A stretch of DNA of 11,798 nt from Rodentolepis nana (lineage: Eukaryota; Platyhelminthes; Cestoda; Cyclophyllidea; Hymenolepididae), in NCBI GenBank assembly GCA_900617975.1, contig UZAE01014835.1, forward strand, positions 1 through 11,798. Direction: 5' to 3'. The translations under genes were made by a program, and so were the position numbers. Position 1 is the first letter of the stretch; every line of letters begins with the position of its first letter. Shown here piece by piece: positions 1 through 7,789 of this stretch. The notes below the pieces were generated by a model that saw only the letters and a program-made list of their open reading frames with translations, was not told the origin of the DNA and did not search any database.

Positions 1-150
1 ATGCCAAAGACACAAGCAAACAAAAAGATTGAGACAGAGCCAGCCAAGGAGAAGGCCAAAACCTCACAAGAAATCAAGAAAGAGAAGAATAAAAAGTGCT
101 GGGGTAAGAAGGCCAACAAATTCGGAGGCAAAAAAGGCTCGAGCAAGTAA
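1..150 (+). CDS. Lysine-rich C-terminal tail of a protein (3' end of a gene, possibly continuing upstream)
   Basis: The frame is open from the first base to a TAA at 148-150 and encodes 49 residues. About a third of them are lysine; there are several Lys-Glu stretches and an ending rich in Gly, Lys and Ser. A Met codon occupies bases 1-3, but it is not possible to tell whether that is the true start or an internal Met of a longer exon. A polyadenylation signal follows 25 bases after the stop, which supports a real transcript end. Basic tails like this are common in ribosomal and other RNA-binding proteins, but no specific family is recognised. A complete small basic protein is the other possibility. 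Confidence 0.5.
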   Translation: MPKTQANKKIETEPAKEKAKTSQEIKKEKNKKCWGKKANKFGGKKGSSK

Positions 151-174
151 CTCATATTCCTTTGCTTGACTGTC

Positions 175-180
175 AATAAA
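175..180 (+). terminator. Polyadenylation signal AATAAA of the first gene
   Basis: A canonical AATAAA lies 25 nt after the stop codon. It is followed by a GT-rich stretch (about 198-225) of the kind that acts as a downstream cleavage element. Cleavage would be expected near 195-200. Confidence 0.6.
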
Positions 181-428
181 CTTTTGGTTTCATAAATCGT
201 TGTTGTATTTTGAGTGGGTGAGTGAGCAGATTGTTGCTTTGTAATTTCTGTGGCAAGTTCACCTAGTTGAGAGTGTCTCCCGTGATTGGCTGAGCTACCA
301 CATATCTCTCGAGAAAAAGGCCGTACAACGTGGAATGCGTTTATCTGGATGATGTTACCGCTTTGGGGTTGTTTGCGAGACGTGCGATTGCTGTTGCGTT
401 GTGTTCAGACTGGCACAAAGCTTATTCA

Positions 429-665
429 TTATATACAATTTCGAGTTCGATAAGAGCATAATGACTTTGGGTATCGATTAGTCGAGAGACCTCTGCAGTT
501 GTGACCACAATTAAAACAGAAGTCTGCCTCCTCAGCCGATAATCTCATTATATCTTCTCGAGAAAGCATAGGCCTTTTAACAAGTTCGGCATATTTTCTC
601 GTAATAAATTGATCACTTGCTGATATAAGATGGCTCATGAAAGCAATTATGTCTTCGGAAGTGAC
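429..665 (-). CDS. Candidate terminal exon of a minus-strand gene, unknown product
   Basis: Read on the minus strand, a pyrimidine-rich tract ending in a CTTATAG acceptor (just above 665) opens into 78 codons with a TAA at 431-429. The frame contains a Met at 638-636, but nine open codons precede it, so an exon is a better model than an independent small gene. The peptide is mixed and well balanced, with a helical first half and a Cys-rich second half (CFNCGHNC, then further Cys). The amino-acid make-up looks more like coding sequence than most frames nearby. No AATAAA follows closely, only a weak AATAAG variant. If real, it would converge on the gene ending near position 180. The family is not recognised. 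Chance openness is possible. Confidence 0.3.
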   Translation of the reverse strand, partial: VTSEDIIAFMSHLISASDQFITRKYAELVKRPMLSREDIMRLSAEEADFCFNCGHNCRGLSTNRYPKSLCSYRTRNCI

Positions 666-839
666 CTATAAGAAAATCAAAAATACGTCACTAGATTGCG
701 AGAAGTGTTGTGCACTTGGATTTTGGCAACTTCATCCACCATCCATTTTGTACACTTTCTAGTAAATTGGGATGAGTTGGAGGAGAACATTCCCATTCCC
801 TCTGAATGCATTCATTTTGAATTGAGGTAAGTTGATGTG

Positions 840-2267
840 AATTCTGCAAGAATGAAAGAAATTGCGAATTGAGTCGAGACTAGCTCAGCAATGCCATGAA
901 GTTTCAACCACATACTCGACGTATTGGGTCAGGTCAAATGAGGTGAATGCAATTCACAAGGCTATTAACTACCAATAAAGCTGGTTTAAATGTCCTTCTA
1001 ATTCCTCTATTATGGCTTTTAAACGTGCAAGAGAATAAATTTACACCCCATGTAAAGTCCCTCTAAAATCAGCGTAACCAATACGAAATAGCTTTTTGTG
1101 CCTTCATCTGCTACAACACTCAGCCTTTTGCTGAACGAGTTCTTCCTTATCTTCGTAAACTATCCATTTCATTAATGCACTCACTTAAGTCCCACAGTTA
1201 GAACTTGGAGCCAAAGGGAAATGAATCACCGTGAAAGTAGGAAGCAGATAGCACACTTATGCAACTAGAACGACGAGAATTCACTCCAAGTGATAATGAA
1301 CCCGAGAGCAAACAGATGGAGTAAACGATACGACGATTTACAACGTGCAGCCATAAGTGAAAGTAACAAAGAGTTGATTTTATTTGCACCGGTGAATCAA
1401 CATTCTCAATGACTCAGAGGGAAAATGTTTAGTTTGAAAGCACTGGTGTATGAATATAGGAATATATTGCACTGGTGCCATGAAAGGTCTGGCTATCATA
1501 TCTCTTTCAATCCAGCTCATGCTCCAGTGCTGAGGTGTTCAAAGTCCATCACAATTCACCTTCTGCCTCCAAAAATGTATGTCTTTGCCTTCTCTATAAG
1601 CATAGACAGGCAGCTTCAATGATATAGCCACCTTCAAATCCCTACTTTCCACGTGGCTTTCTCTCGTCATTCCAGGACTTCTGACGGGAAGTCAGTTTGT
1701 CACAACCACCTCCTTCCTGCTCTGTTGTTTAGTCGAGAGTGGATGGAAAGTTGGAGGAGACGACTCGCCCTATAGACTATGCACCAAATTCATCGAGATA
1801 TGCACCACTCTAGACTAGTGTTGAGTTATGAATCACAGTAGGTCAACTCGAGACAGTGGTTTGCATGTTGCTGCAACATGGTTATTATCAAGTGGCCATG
1901 GACATTGTAGTGGTATTTGAACTTAATAGTAGGATTTCTGAACCAGAACTAACCAGTTTCTATTACGAAAAGTGAAATCACATAAGCTCTGACTGTGGTT
2001 ACAGGTCAGTGAATTTAGCCTTGAAAGATTAAAGGTCTTGACAAATTGAGAAACATTGAAACGGACCCCGAATGTCCTACAAGACAAATCCTAGGCTGAG
2101 CACAACGCACTTGGACACTTCGGGCTAATAATGGCCATGGACAACTCATCGCTACTGCAATTGGAGTTTTGCCAGATTTTGTACTACCAGGTTCTCTTCC
2201 GCCTCCAATTCGTAACCATTAGAAAGCCGAAAGTTATAATTCAAGGGGAAGCATCATAACACGTAGT
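840..2267. other. Non-coding stretch with no supported gene
   Basis: About 1.4 kb with frequent stops in all six frames and no recognisable protein, RNA gene or repeat family. Short open frames here (for example 1425-1622 plus and 1389-1198 minus) lack coding-like composition and splice or polyadenylation context. It is treated as intergenic or intronic DNA. Confidence 0.5.
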
Positions 2268-2271
2268 GGAT

Positions 2272-2378
2272 AGAGACAGAGAGAGAGGGAGATAGAGCAA
2301 AGAGTGGACCGGAAGGTGAAAATGGAGGTAGGAGGGTGGGTAGGGTGGGTGGGGGTGGGGTTGGGAGGGGGTGTGGTG
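2272..2378 (+). repeat. Purine-rich block with G-quadruplex motif
   Basis: A GA-rich simple run (2272-2300) is followed by a G-rich run at 2331-2371, in which at least six groups of three or more G are separated by loops of one or two bases. This exceeds the usual G3+N1-7 quadruplex rule several times over. The plus strand is the G strand. A regulatory role is not shown. Confidence 0.6.
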
Positions 2379-2660
2379 TAGTCACATTTGGTGAAAACCA
2401 GAACACCAGGGGAACACTTTCACCAGAATTCTAGAATAATCAATATTTATATCGATGTGAAAATCCATTAGTTTCGTCATCAACATTTAGACAAAAATCC
2501 GAATAAACAAGTCCAAATGAATACGTGGTTCTTCCCTATCACATTTTGACTTGTAGTGTCATGTCTTTCTCTTTCATGTCAAGTCCATTTCACTTGCACA
2601 ACCAGCATTTGTGGCTGATGATGCCCAATGGGAGAAACGAAATTTCACTGCAAAATGTGT

Positions 2661-2806
2661 CTCATTCTATCTCTCTTTCCCGCCTCGCTCTCCCTCTCTT
2701 TCTCTCTCGCCCCCCTCCTCCTTACCTTCCAGCACACGTTTTCAACCTCACGTTGAGGTGTCATAGTCAACATATTGACCAAACCCCCACCCCCCACTCC
2801 CACCTC
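2661..2806. repeat. CT-rich block followed by C-rich run
   Basis: Positions 2661-2730 are almost pure pyrimidine (CT simple sequence ending in a CCCCCC run). Positions 2779-2806 hold C5 and C6 runs, giving the minus strand quadruplex or i-motif potential. It lies about 300 bp to the right of a purine block of the opposite strand bias. Confidence 0.5.
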
Positions 2807-2840
2807 ACAGTTATAACTTAACATCAGTTTTAGAGTAGCG

Positions 2841-3184
2841 TTTTGAATTCCTCTTCACCCACAATCATCCACCTTACGATAGAATAACACTGCAATTGGA
2901 CTGGTTGGGAGACTGGTCTTCACGACTCCACCCAATACTAATCGAGAGCACACTTCACCCTATACTCGGTCTATCACTCACAAATTGTCCAATCACCTCT
3001 GAGGTATCACGTTTAACGGTAACACCACCTAGACCTTCACCAGTAACTGCTGAAGCAGGTGAGATGAAGGAAATAATCCCAAAGACTTCTGTTTTACTTC
3101 GTACCTCTTCCAGGTGGTTCAAACAGAGACCAAACGCCTCCTTGTTTGACTCCAAATTTTGCAACGGCTATTGTGGTGAGGTGA
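2841..3184 (+). CDS. Weak candidate exon pair around a 55-nt intron, unknown product
   Basis: A frame is open on the plus strand from just after a TAG at 2838-2840 to 3058. There a CAG|GTGAGA donor occurs, and a pyrimidine-rich stretch ending TTCCAG at 3113 gives a good acceptor. The 55-nt intron (3059-3113) would join Pro/Ser/Thr-rich codons to a further 22 codons ending at TGA 3182-3184. Another donor-like site at 3176 could extend the gene. The same interval is also open on the minus strand (3164-2955), where a GTACGA donor-like site can be read, so strand is uncertain. No protein family is recognised and no start or polyadenylation signal is evident. Confidence 0.2.
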
Positions 3185-3567
3185 AATGAATAGTAATCTT
3201 TACATTGCAATTCTATTTGAAATGAATTGAGTCATGCAATTGATTAAATATGAGAGAGCTCTGTAATTTACCTTATCTCGCACTCAATGTAGACACAGTT
3301 GATCCATAAATGGCCACGAATTGATAAAATCTGTGAACCTTGACATGACTGACATATCACTGACTTGAATGTCTATGTAGATCCGATACTCCTATTCCAG
3401 TACTGCAATAACTAAAATTCGTAGTGATCAATAAGCGAATTCGTTATCACAAAGTTAGGAAATCGCATGAAAACTCGACGTTCGCATTTTCACTTTAACC
3501 ACAACAGGTATCACTTACTGCGTAATAACTGAGAGTGGACAATGCAGACAGTCTGACGATTTCAGAG

Positions 3568-3646
3568 TTCAGACTGAATGAGGACCTGGCTCTTAACCTA
3601 CCTCTTAATCTCTCACGCACCCCTTGTCTCCACTCTGCTTTCACCT
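3568..3646. repeat. 79-bp dispersed repeat, copy 1
   Basis: This segment aligns without gaps to 10100-10178, with about nine differences over 79 bases (roughly 89% identity by eye), in the same orientation. It starts at TTCAGAC and ends at TTTCACCT. Two copies in one 11.8 kb window suggest a dispersed repeat or TE fragment. The family is not recognised. Confidence 0.7.
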
Positions 3647-3743
3647 TTGCTTTCCTTTCACGCAAATTCACTCCTACTCATAGACTAAATTAATCCCTTT
3701 TCAAATTCAACCACTATCACTCAACGTTTTGACAAACCACTCA

Positions 3744-3749
3744 TTTATT
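3744..3749 (-). terminator. Possible polyadenylation signal of the AT-hook gene
   Basis: AATAAA on the minus strand about 320 nt after the stop at 4070. It is the first canonical signal downstream on that strand, but the long 3' UTR it implies contains a C-rich, quadruplex-complementary tract. Low to moderate support. Confidence 0.3.
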
Positions 3750-3933
3750 AGCCAAAATAAGAAAATGCAAAGTACACAGGAAGTAAGTCGCACAGCCAAT
3801 TAAAGAATACACCGACTTACACAACCTGGTTATGTCTACAAAATGAGAAGAAAAGGATATTTGGATGTCCACAAGGGTAAAAAATGCAGACACTACATCG
3901 TATTTGGAGGGGCAGAAGGTTGAAGGAAGGGAG

Positions 3934-3958
3934 TGGGTGCGTGGGTGGGTGGGTGGGT
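3934..3958 (+). repeat. (GGGT)n G-quadruplex motif
   Basis: Five GGG groups: the first two are separated by TGCGT, the rest by single T loops. The last four alone fit the ideal parallel quadruplex pattern. It would lie in the 3' UTR (as C-rich RNA) of the minus-strand AT-hook gene. Confidence 0.6.
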
Positions 3959-4069
3959 GACAAGGGATTAGTGAAAAGGGACAGGTCCGAATTTGTACTA
4001 TGTACATGTTGGAGTGCAGAGGTAGACAAAATGCACAAGTAGGGAAAAGGCAACGCCCACATGTTGTCG

Positions 4070-5210
4070 TTACAGACGCAAGTGACTAGAAGGTGGAGTT
4101 ACTATGGAGTATCTTGGCCGTTTCTTTGCTACTTCTGATGCCTTCTGAGCAATTATTGAGGCTTTGCACTTCGAGGCAACTGCTGCTGACTCTTTAGCCT
4201 TGGTCTTGGTAGTACTTCCACTTTTATCACCTTCATCACCTGCTTCACCCTTCAATATTCCACCTGAGAGACTTGATTCTTGCACATTTTCTGCCAATCT
4301 CTTCAACGATGGTCTTCCACGTGGTCTTCGTGCAGGTGGTTCCACGGTGGTCAGTGTGTATGATTTCCATTGGCCCCAGGAGGAGTCTCAACTGCTTCTA
4401 CTGATTCACACCACCGACGTCTGACACCGCTTGCAGGAGATTCATTCGACAAGGAGCGTGTGAAACGCGTCCAATGGGTGCTTCTTTGCAAGCCTTCCAC
4501 GCCGCCATTTAGGCGTGCCATTCCCGCTGGCACTGTCTTCCTCCTTCTTCACCTCTACCAATTCAGGTTTCACCACCACTACACCATCATTCTCTTCTAT
4601 CTCCAATACCGCCAACTCCTCCTTAGTCTTCTTAGCCTCCTCATTCTCGAGTGATTTGGAAGGCACCTTGACTCCATCTTCTCCAGGCCTTTTGGTGACA
4701 TCATGAGAAAGGTCAAAAACTCCCAGCATCTGGAGTGAGTTCGAGTTCGACTGCGTTCCACGCCTCTGCACAGAAGCCATTATCAAAGCAAGCTCGCCAC
4801 TCTTCATCAACTCATTTCCAACTCCATCTCCTGCCGACTCCATAACACCGTCAGAAACAATTACCCCATGTCTCTCGTAAAACTAATAATAATAAAAATA
4901 AGAAAGCAAAAGCTATTTTCATCACAACTCACACTCTCAAAATTATTTTGGGGATAGAGGGAGTCCAGTTCCTTAAAGATGCCTTCGTTGGAAGTCTCAA
5001 TTTCTTTCTCGCGAGATTTCAACTCCGCATCTAATTTAGCCAATTTCAAGCTCCACTTTGCCAATTACACTTTCACCTCCGACTTCGAATTATGGCTGAA
5101 CTCGACAAAGCGGAGCAAGTTGAAATTCAGCAACTTGCTCTTCTCACTTCTTCTCCGTCTACAGTCCAAATAACACCCACTTACTACTCGCACCAACTTA
5201 AGCTCAATAC
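4070..5210 (-). pseudogene. 3' part of a gene for a coiled-coil / AT-hook nuclear protein, disrupted
   Basis: Reading down the minus strand, a charged, helical and probably coiled-coil segment runs from about 5210 to 4933. It is joined through a good 50-nt intron (GTGAGT at 4932, TTATTATTATTAG ending at 4883) to a long acidic/basic disordered region, phase 0. Two AT-hook-like cores follow: RRGRL at 4504-4490 and PRGRP at 4324-4310. These bind the minor groove of AT-rich DNA in chromatin proteins. A VKKEE string resembles a SUMO site. The C-terminus is Lys/Ala-rich and ends at TAA 4072-4070. Breaks: an in-frame TAA at 5067-5065 in the coiled coil; the main frame closes at 4444-4442, while a neighbouring coding-like frame is open across 4533-4351, and the original frame returns after 4388. 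Two opposite small indels would explain this better than an intron, since no good acceptor is present. The 5' part of the gene is absent, next to a truncated retroelement. The family is not identified. A live gene with sequencing errors is the alternative. Confidence 0.45.
4883..4932 (-). other. 50-nt intron in the AT-hook gene
   Basis: Minus-strand donor GTGAGT after a complete AGT codon, then a T-rich tract ending in ATTATTAG. Removing it joins two open frames in phase 0; retaining it brings an in-frame TAA (4863-4861). Such short introns are known from flatworm genes. Confidence 0.6.
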
Positions 5211-5223
5211 CGCGCCCCCCTCG
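5211..5223 (-). other. G-rich tract, possible polypurine-tract remnant
   Basis: On the minus strand the sequence reads CGAGGGGGGCGCG, downstream of the truncated Gypsy-type fragment and in the same orientation. LTR retrotransposons prime plus-strand DNA from a purine tract just before the 3' LTR. Here no LTR start or match to the 5' side could be recognised, so this is only a suggestion. Part of the AT-hook gene frame starts immediately beyond it. Confidence 0.15.
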
Positions 5224-5276
5224 TCAAGTAGACAAATAATTGTCTGCACAAACACCATTCAGGAGGCTTCGTTTGT

Positions 5277-5302
5277 GTCAGTGTGTGTGTGTGTGTATGT
5301 GC
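5277..5302 (+). repeat. GT microsatellite at the retroelement break
   Basis: A run of GT dinucleotides (uninterrupted 5281-5296, then TATGTGCG). On the minus strand it is translated as Thr-His repeats exactly where the similarity of the pol frame to retroelement proteins ends, so it marks the truncation or recombination point. Confidence 0.75.
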
Positions 5303-5303
5303 G

Positions 5304-6137
5304 TTGAAATTCCTCTTTAGCCGCGCGTAGTTTATCAGGGTACAGACGGCGAGCTCTTGCGAAGACCGGTTGTCCTGTAGTACTAATGTAGTGATGCACC
5401 CCATATTTTGGCTCCAACATTTCTGATTGCGCACGGAAGAGCGATGGGAATTCAGATAACAAATTATCGAAAGGGTCCGTAGTTGGAAGGACGATATTAA
5501 GACCGAAAGTATTTTTGGGTTCTGTAGAACACCCCACTCGCGATGACGTGGCGTTATCCTGGAGGGTTCTGTCTCGGAGGTTGACTAATAACTGGAAGTT
5601 GGTAAGAAAATCAGCTCCAATGATGGGATTTTTAACATCGGCGATAATAAAGGTGAAGGGAAACTTTGGACGCAGGCTTAAGTCTATATTAAGAAAAGTC
5701 CGGCCGTAGACGGTAATTTTAGAGTTGTTGGCTGCAAAAAGTGGATTTCCGATTGGTTTTAGACAACGTTTTTCTAGTATATGGGGAATAACGCTGACTT
5801 CGGAACCCGTGTCGACCAGGAATCTGATCTTTGAATTTCTGTCAGTAACATGGAAGAGGCCACTTTGGAAATGGCCAGGGTCAGTAGTCGCCTTTACTAT
5901 CTGGCGTTGGAGCTTTTTTGATGAGCTCCCCTTTTGATATTTACAACCGGTTACGCACTTCTGGGCCTCGTCTCCGAATGTCCTATGACAAAAGCAGATG
6001 GAATTATGACGCTTGTAGGGACTTCGGTATCGTCTTCGGGGCTCAGAATGTTGTCGCTCGCGCTCTTCAGGGTGATTGCGGTGAGGAACGAGGTCTGCCA
6101 CAATTAGAGACAGATTTTTAGCTGTTCGTTGATTGCG
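5304..6137 (-). pseudogene. Ty3/Gypsy (CsRn1-like) nucleocapsid finger, aspartic protease and start of reverse transcriptase, truncated
   Basis: This minus-strand frame is open from 6137 (after a TGA) down to a TGA at 5261-5259. It has no ATG near its beginning; residues below are counted from a GTG at 6101. A basic Arg/His-rich stretch precedes a finger with Cys36, His39, Cys49 and Cys53, the CHCC pattern of Gag in the CsRn1 clade, instead of the usual CCHC. An aspartic protease follows with the active-site triad DTG at 97-99 inside FLVDTGSEVSVIP and the second hallmark IIGADFL at 160-166. The segment near 235-266 (HHYISTTGQPV, then RARRLYPDKL) is the conserved leader of Gypsy reverse transcriptase. 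After residue 266 the protein runs into microsatellite-coded Thr-His repeats; the catalytic reverse transcriptase, RNase H and integrase are missing. The frame is shifted relative to the gag frame upstream. The fragment cannot encode transposition by itself. Confidence 0.85.
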
Positions 6138-6711
6138 TCAAGTTGCTTGTTGTCGGTTCTAGTTGAATTTGAAGTCTTGACCGCATTAATACCCGGCTGT
6201 AATAACAACGATGGACTATATCGGCCACTTCCGCCAGTTTGTCCAAGTTATCTTGGTTAGGGTGTGTGGCAACCGCCGTGGAGATATGAGCCGGTAGGTT
6301 GTTCCTCCATAGATCCTTTATGAAATTGTCACCCAAATCATAAATACCAGCCAGGGAGCGTATATGAAGCAGAAGTTCAGAAGGAGATCGATCCCCGAGT
6401 TCGACTTGGGACATTATTTGATGCAATTGGTCCTCTCGCGGAGCAGAAAAACGATTGATGACGGCATGCTTGAGTTGATCGTATGAGTCATCATCTAGCG
6501 GCTTGGGGATAATATGCCTGAACTGTTTGATTATCGTAGTCGAGAGCGATCCTGTAACATATTGGAACCATGTTGTTCTCTTGTTAATACCTTTTGCCCT
6601 GAGAATGTTTTCGAACTGCGTAAACCAGATATCAGTGCATTGGGGGTCAAAATAAGGATTGCACACAGAGAAACCGAGTGTATCGACGTCTAGATTAAAC
6701 TCTTTGAACAT
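6118..6711 (-). pseudogene. CsRn1-like Ty3/Gypsy Gag (capsid part)
   Basis: An open frame of 197 residues begins at ATG 6711-6709. It has the layout of the retrotransposon Gag family: an early Trp-phe block (WFTQFE, residues 29-34), YVTGSLS (51-57), YDQLKHAVINRF (77-88), ELGDRSPSELLLHIRSL (104-120), the LWRNNLPAHI block (134-143) and LDKLAEVADIVHR (156-168). Gag would form the particle that packages element RNA. Similarity fades after about residue 171. There a neighbouring frame (Thr/Asn/Gln-rich, then helical) looks more Gag-like, and the finger region lies in yet another frame. Two small indels are therefore likely, one of them in or near the A5 run at 6119-6115. Frameshifts are normal at a gag-pol border in some elements, but here the break falls inside Gag, before the finger, so decay is more likely. 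Confidence 0.8.
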
Positions 6712-6744
6712 TGTGATATAGTAGGAGGACGGAAGTAGCGGATT

Positions 6745-7015
6745 ACTACGCTAGTAAAGCCTGACCGACTCAGAAATCTCTATGGCCCTAAGTAAAGCCT
6801 GACTGACTTAGAAATCTCTATGGCAGATTCTCCTGACTCAGAAATCTCTTTGGCAGATTCTCCTACATCTAGACCGACTCAGAAATCTCCATGGCAGATT
6901 CTCAAACATCTAGCTACCGGCTCAGAAATTTCTATGGCAGATTCTCCAACATCTAGCTAGGAATCAGAAATCTCTATGGCAGATTCTCCAACCTCTAGCT
7001 AGAGAACAGCTAAGC
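6745..7015. repeat. Tandem array A, about 42-bp units
   Basis: Six degenerate units built on CTCAGAAATCTCTATGGCAG followed by ATTCTCCAACATCTAGCTAG. The shared GAAATCTC/GAAATTTC core starts at 6773, 6811, 6841, 6882, 6925 and 6967, with spacing of 38, 30, 41, 43 and 42 bp. The left units are shorter and carry an additional TAAAGCCTGAC block. The array begins about 30 bp upstream of the Gag start codon on the minus strand. Confidence 0.8.
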
Positions 7016-7310
7016 TATAGCTCAGCTATAAAGAAAACAGACGTGTAGCACGGAGCGCGTTTATATCTGTGGCAGATTCTCCTACATCTAGCTAGACTCC
7101 CAGAACGGCAGATTCTCCAACGTCTAGCTAGACTCCCAGAACCAGGGAGATTCTCCTACATCTAGCTAGACTCCCAGAACCAGCTAAACCATAGCCCAGC
7201 TATAAAGGAAACAGACGAGTAGCACGGAGAATTCTCCAACATCTAGCTAGACTCCCAGAACAAGCTAAGCTATAGTCCAGCTATAAGGGAAACTGACGTG
7301 TAGCACGAAA
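7016..7310. repeat. Tandem array B/C, mixed units
   Basis: Four copies of a unit containing ATTCTCC(T/A)ACATCTAGCT followed by AGACTCCCAGAAC (starting near 7074, 7109, 7146 and 7230) alternate with three copies of a module containing CAGCTATAAAGGAAACAGAC followed by GTGTAGCACGGAG (near 7024, 7198 and 7278). It shares the ATTCTCC-ACATCTAGCTAG half-unit with array A and the CAGACGTGTAGCACG core with array D, so it links the two. Confidence 0.8.
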
Positions 7311-7755
7311 TGCGTTTATTCGGTACGTATATTGCATATAAAGGAAACAGATGTTTAGCACGGAGCACGTTTATTCTACAGAGGATACAGACGTGTAGCA
7401 CGGAACATTTATTCAGTAGCGGAAAACAGACGTGTAGCAAGGAATACGTTTATTCGATACGGGAAAACAGACGTGTACACGTTTATTCAGGACGTATATT
7501 GCGGATCAAGTGTACCCGCTTATTCAGGACGTATATTGCGGATCAAGTGTGTACACACAGAGTATATTGTGGATAAAGTGCACACGCAGGAACGTATATT
7601 GCGGATCAAGTGTACACGCAGGGAGCTACTCTGGAAACAGACGTGTAGCACGGAGCACGTTTATTCAGGACGTAGGGAAGCAGACGTGTAGCACGGAATA
7701 CGTTTATTCAGTACGTATATCAGGATCAAGTGTACACGCATGGAGCTACTCATGA
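7290..7755. repeat. Tandem array D, CAGACGTGTAGCACG units with AATAAA on the minus strand
   Basis: The core CAGACGTGTAGCACG, intact or slightly changed, recurs near 7292, 7347, 7387, 7427, 7468, 7638 and 7681. It is usually followed by GAGCACGTTTATTCAGGACG, GTATATTGCGGATCAAGTGT and ACACGCAGGGAGCTACTC. The TTTATT inside the unit is AATAAA on the minus strand; it appears seven times (7315, 7370, 7408, 7449, 7482, 7660, 7703). TATAAA on the plus strand occurs at 7027, 7201 and 7337 in this and the preceding array. As the array lies upstream of Gag on the same strand, it may be multiplied LTR or leader sequence of the element; a local satellite is the alternative. Confidence 0.75.
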
Positions 7756-7789
7756 TCAGGAATAGCGAATTGCCATTTTGGCAAAGCGT

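Noticed and set aside
763..826. Possible small plus-strand exon between TTTCTAG and GAG|GTAAGT
   Set aside because: The splice sites look good and one frame is open, but no partner exon, start or end was found nearby, so a chance arrangement cannot be excluded.
3741..4062. Minus-strand frames rich in Pro, Thr and His
   Set aside because: They are produced by the CCCA repeats complementary to the G-quadruplex motif and lie in the likely 3' UTR.
4164..4706. Plus-strand frames rich in Ser, Leu and Pro
   Set aside because: They are antisense shadows of the Glu/Lys-rich AT-hook gene; the minus strand carries the AT-hook cores and the intron.
5204..5434. Minus-strand frame with Thr-His repeats
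   Set aside because: It overlaps the pol fragment in another frame and reads through the GT microsatellite; it is a shadow.
7310..7755. Three overlapping plus-strand open frames with repeated peptides
   Set aside because: They are translations of the tandem array in different frames. The unit length drifts and the frames have no recognisable domains.
7770..7784. Palindrome TTGCCATTTTGGCAA
   Set aside because: A 5-bp stem is too short to support an operator, terminator or element end in eukaryotic DNA.
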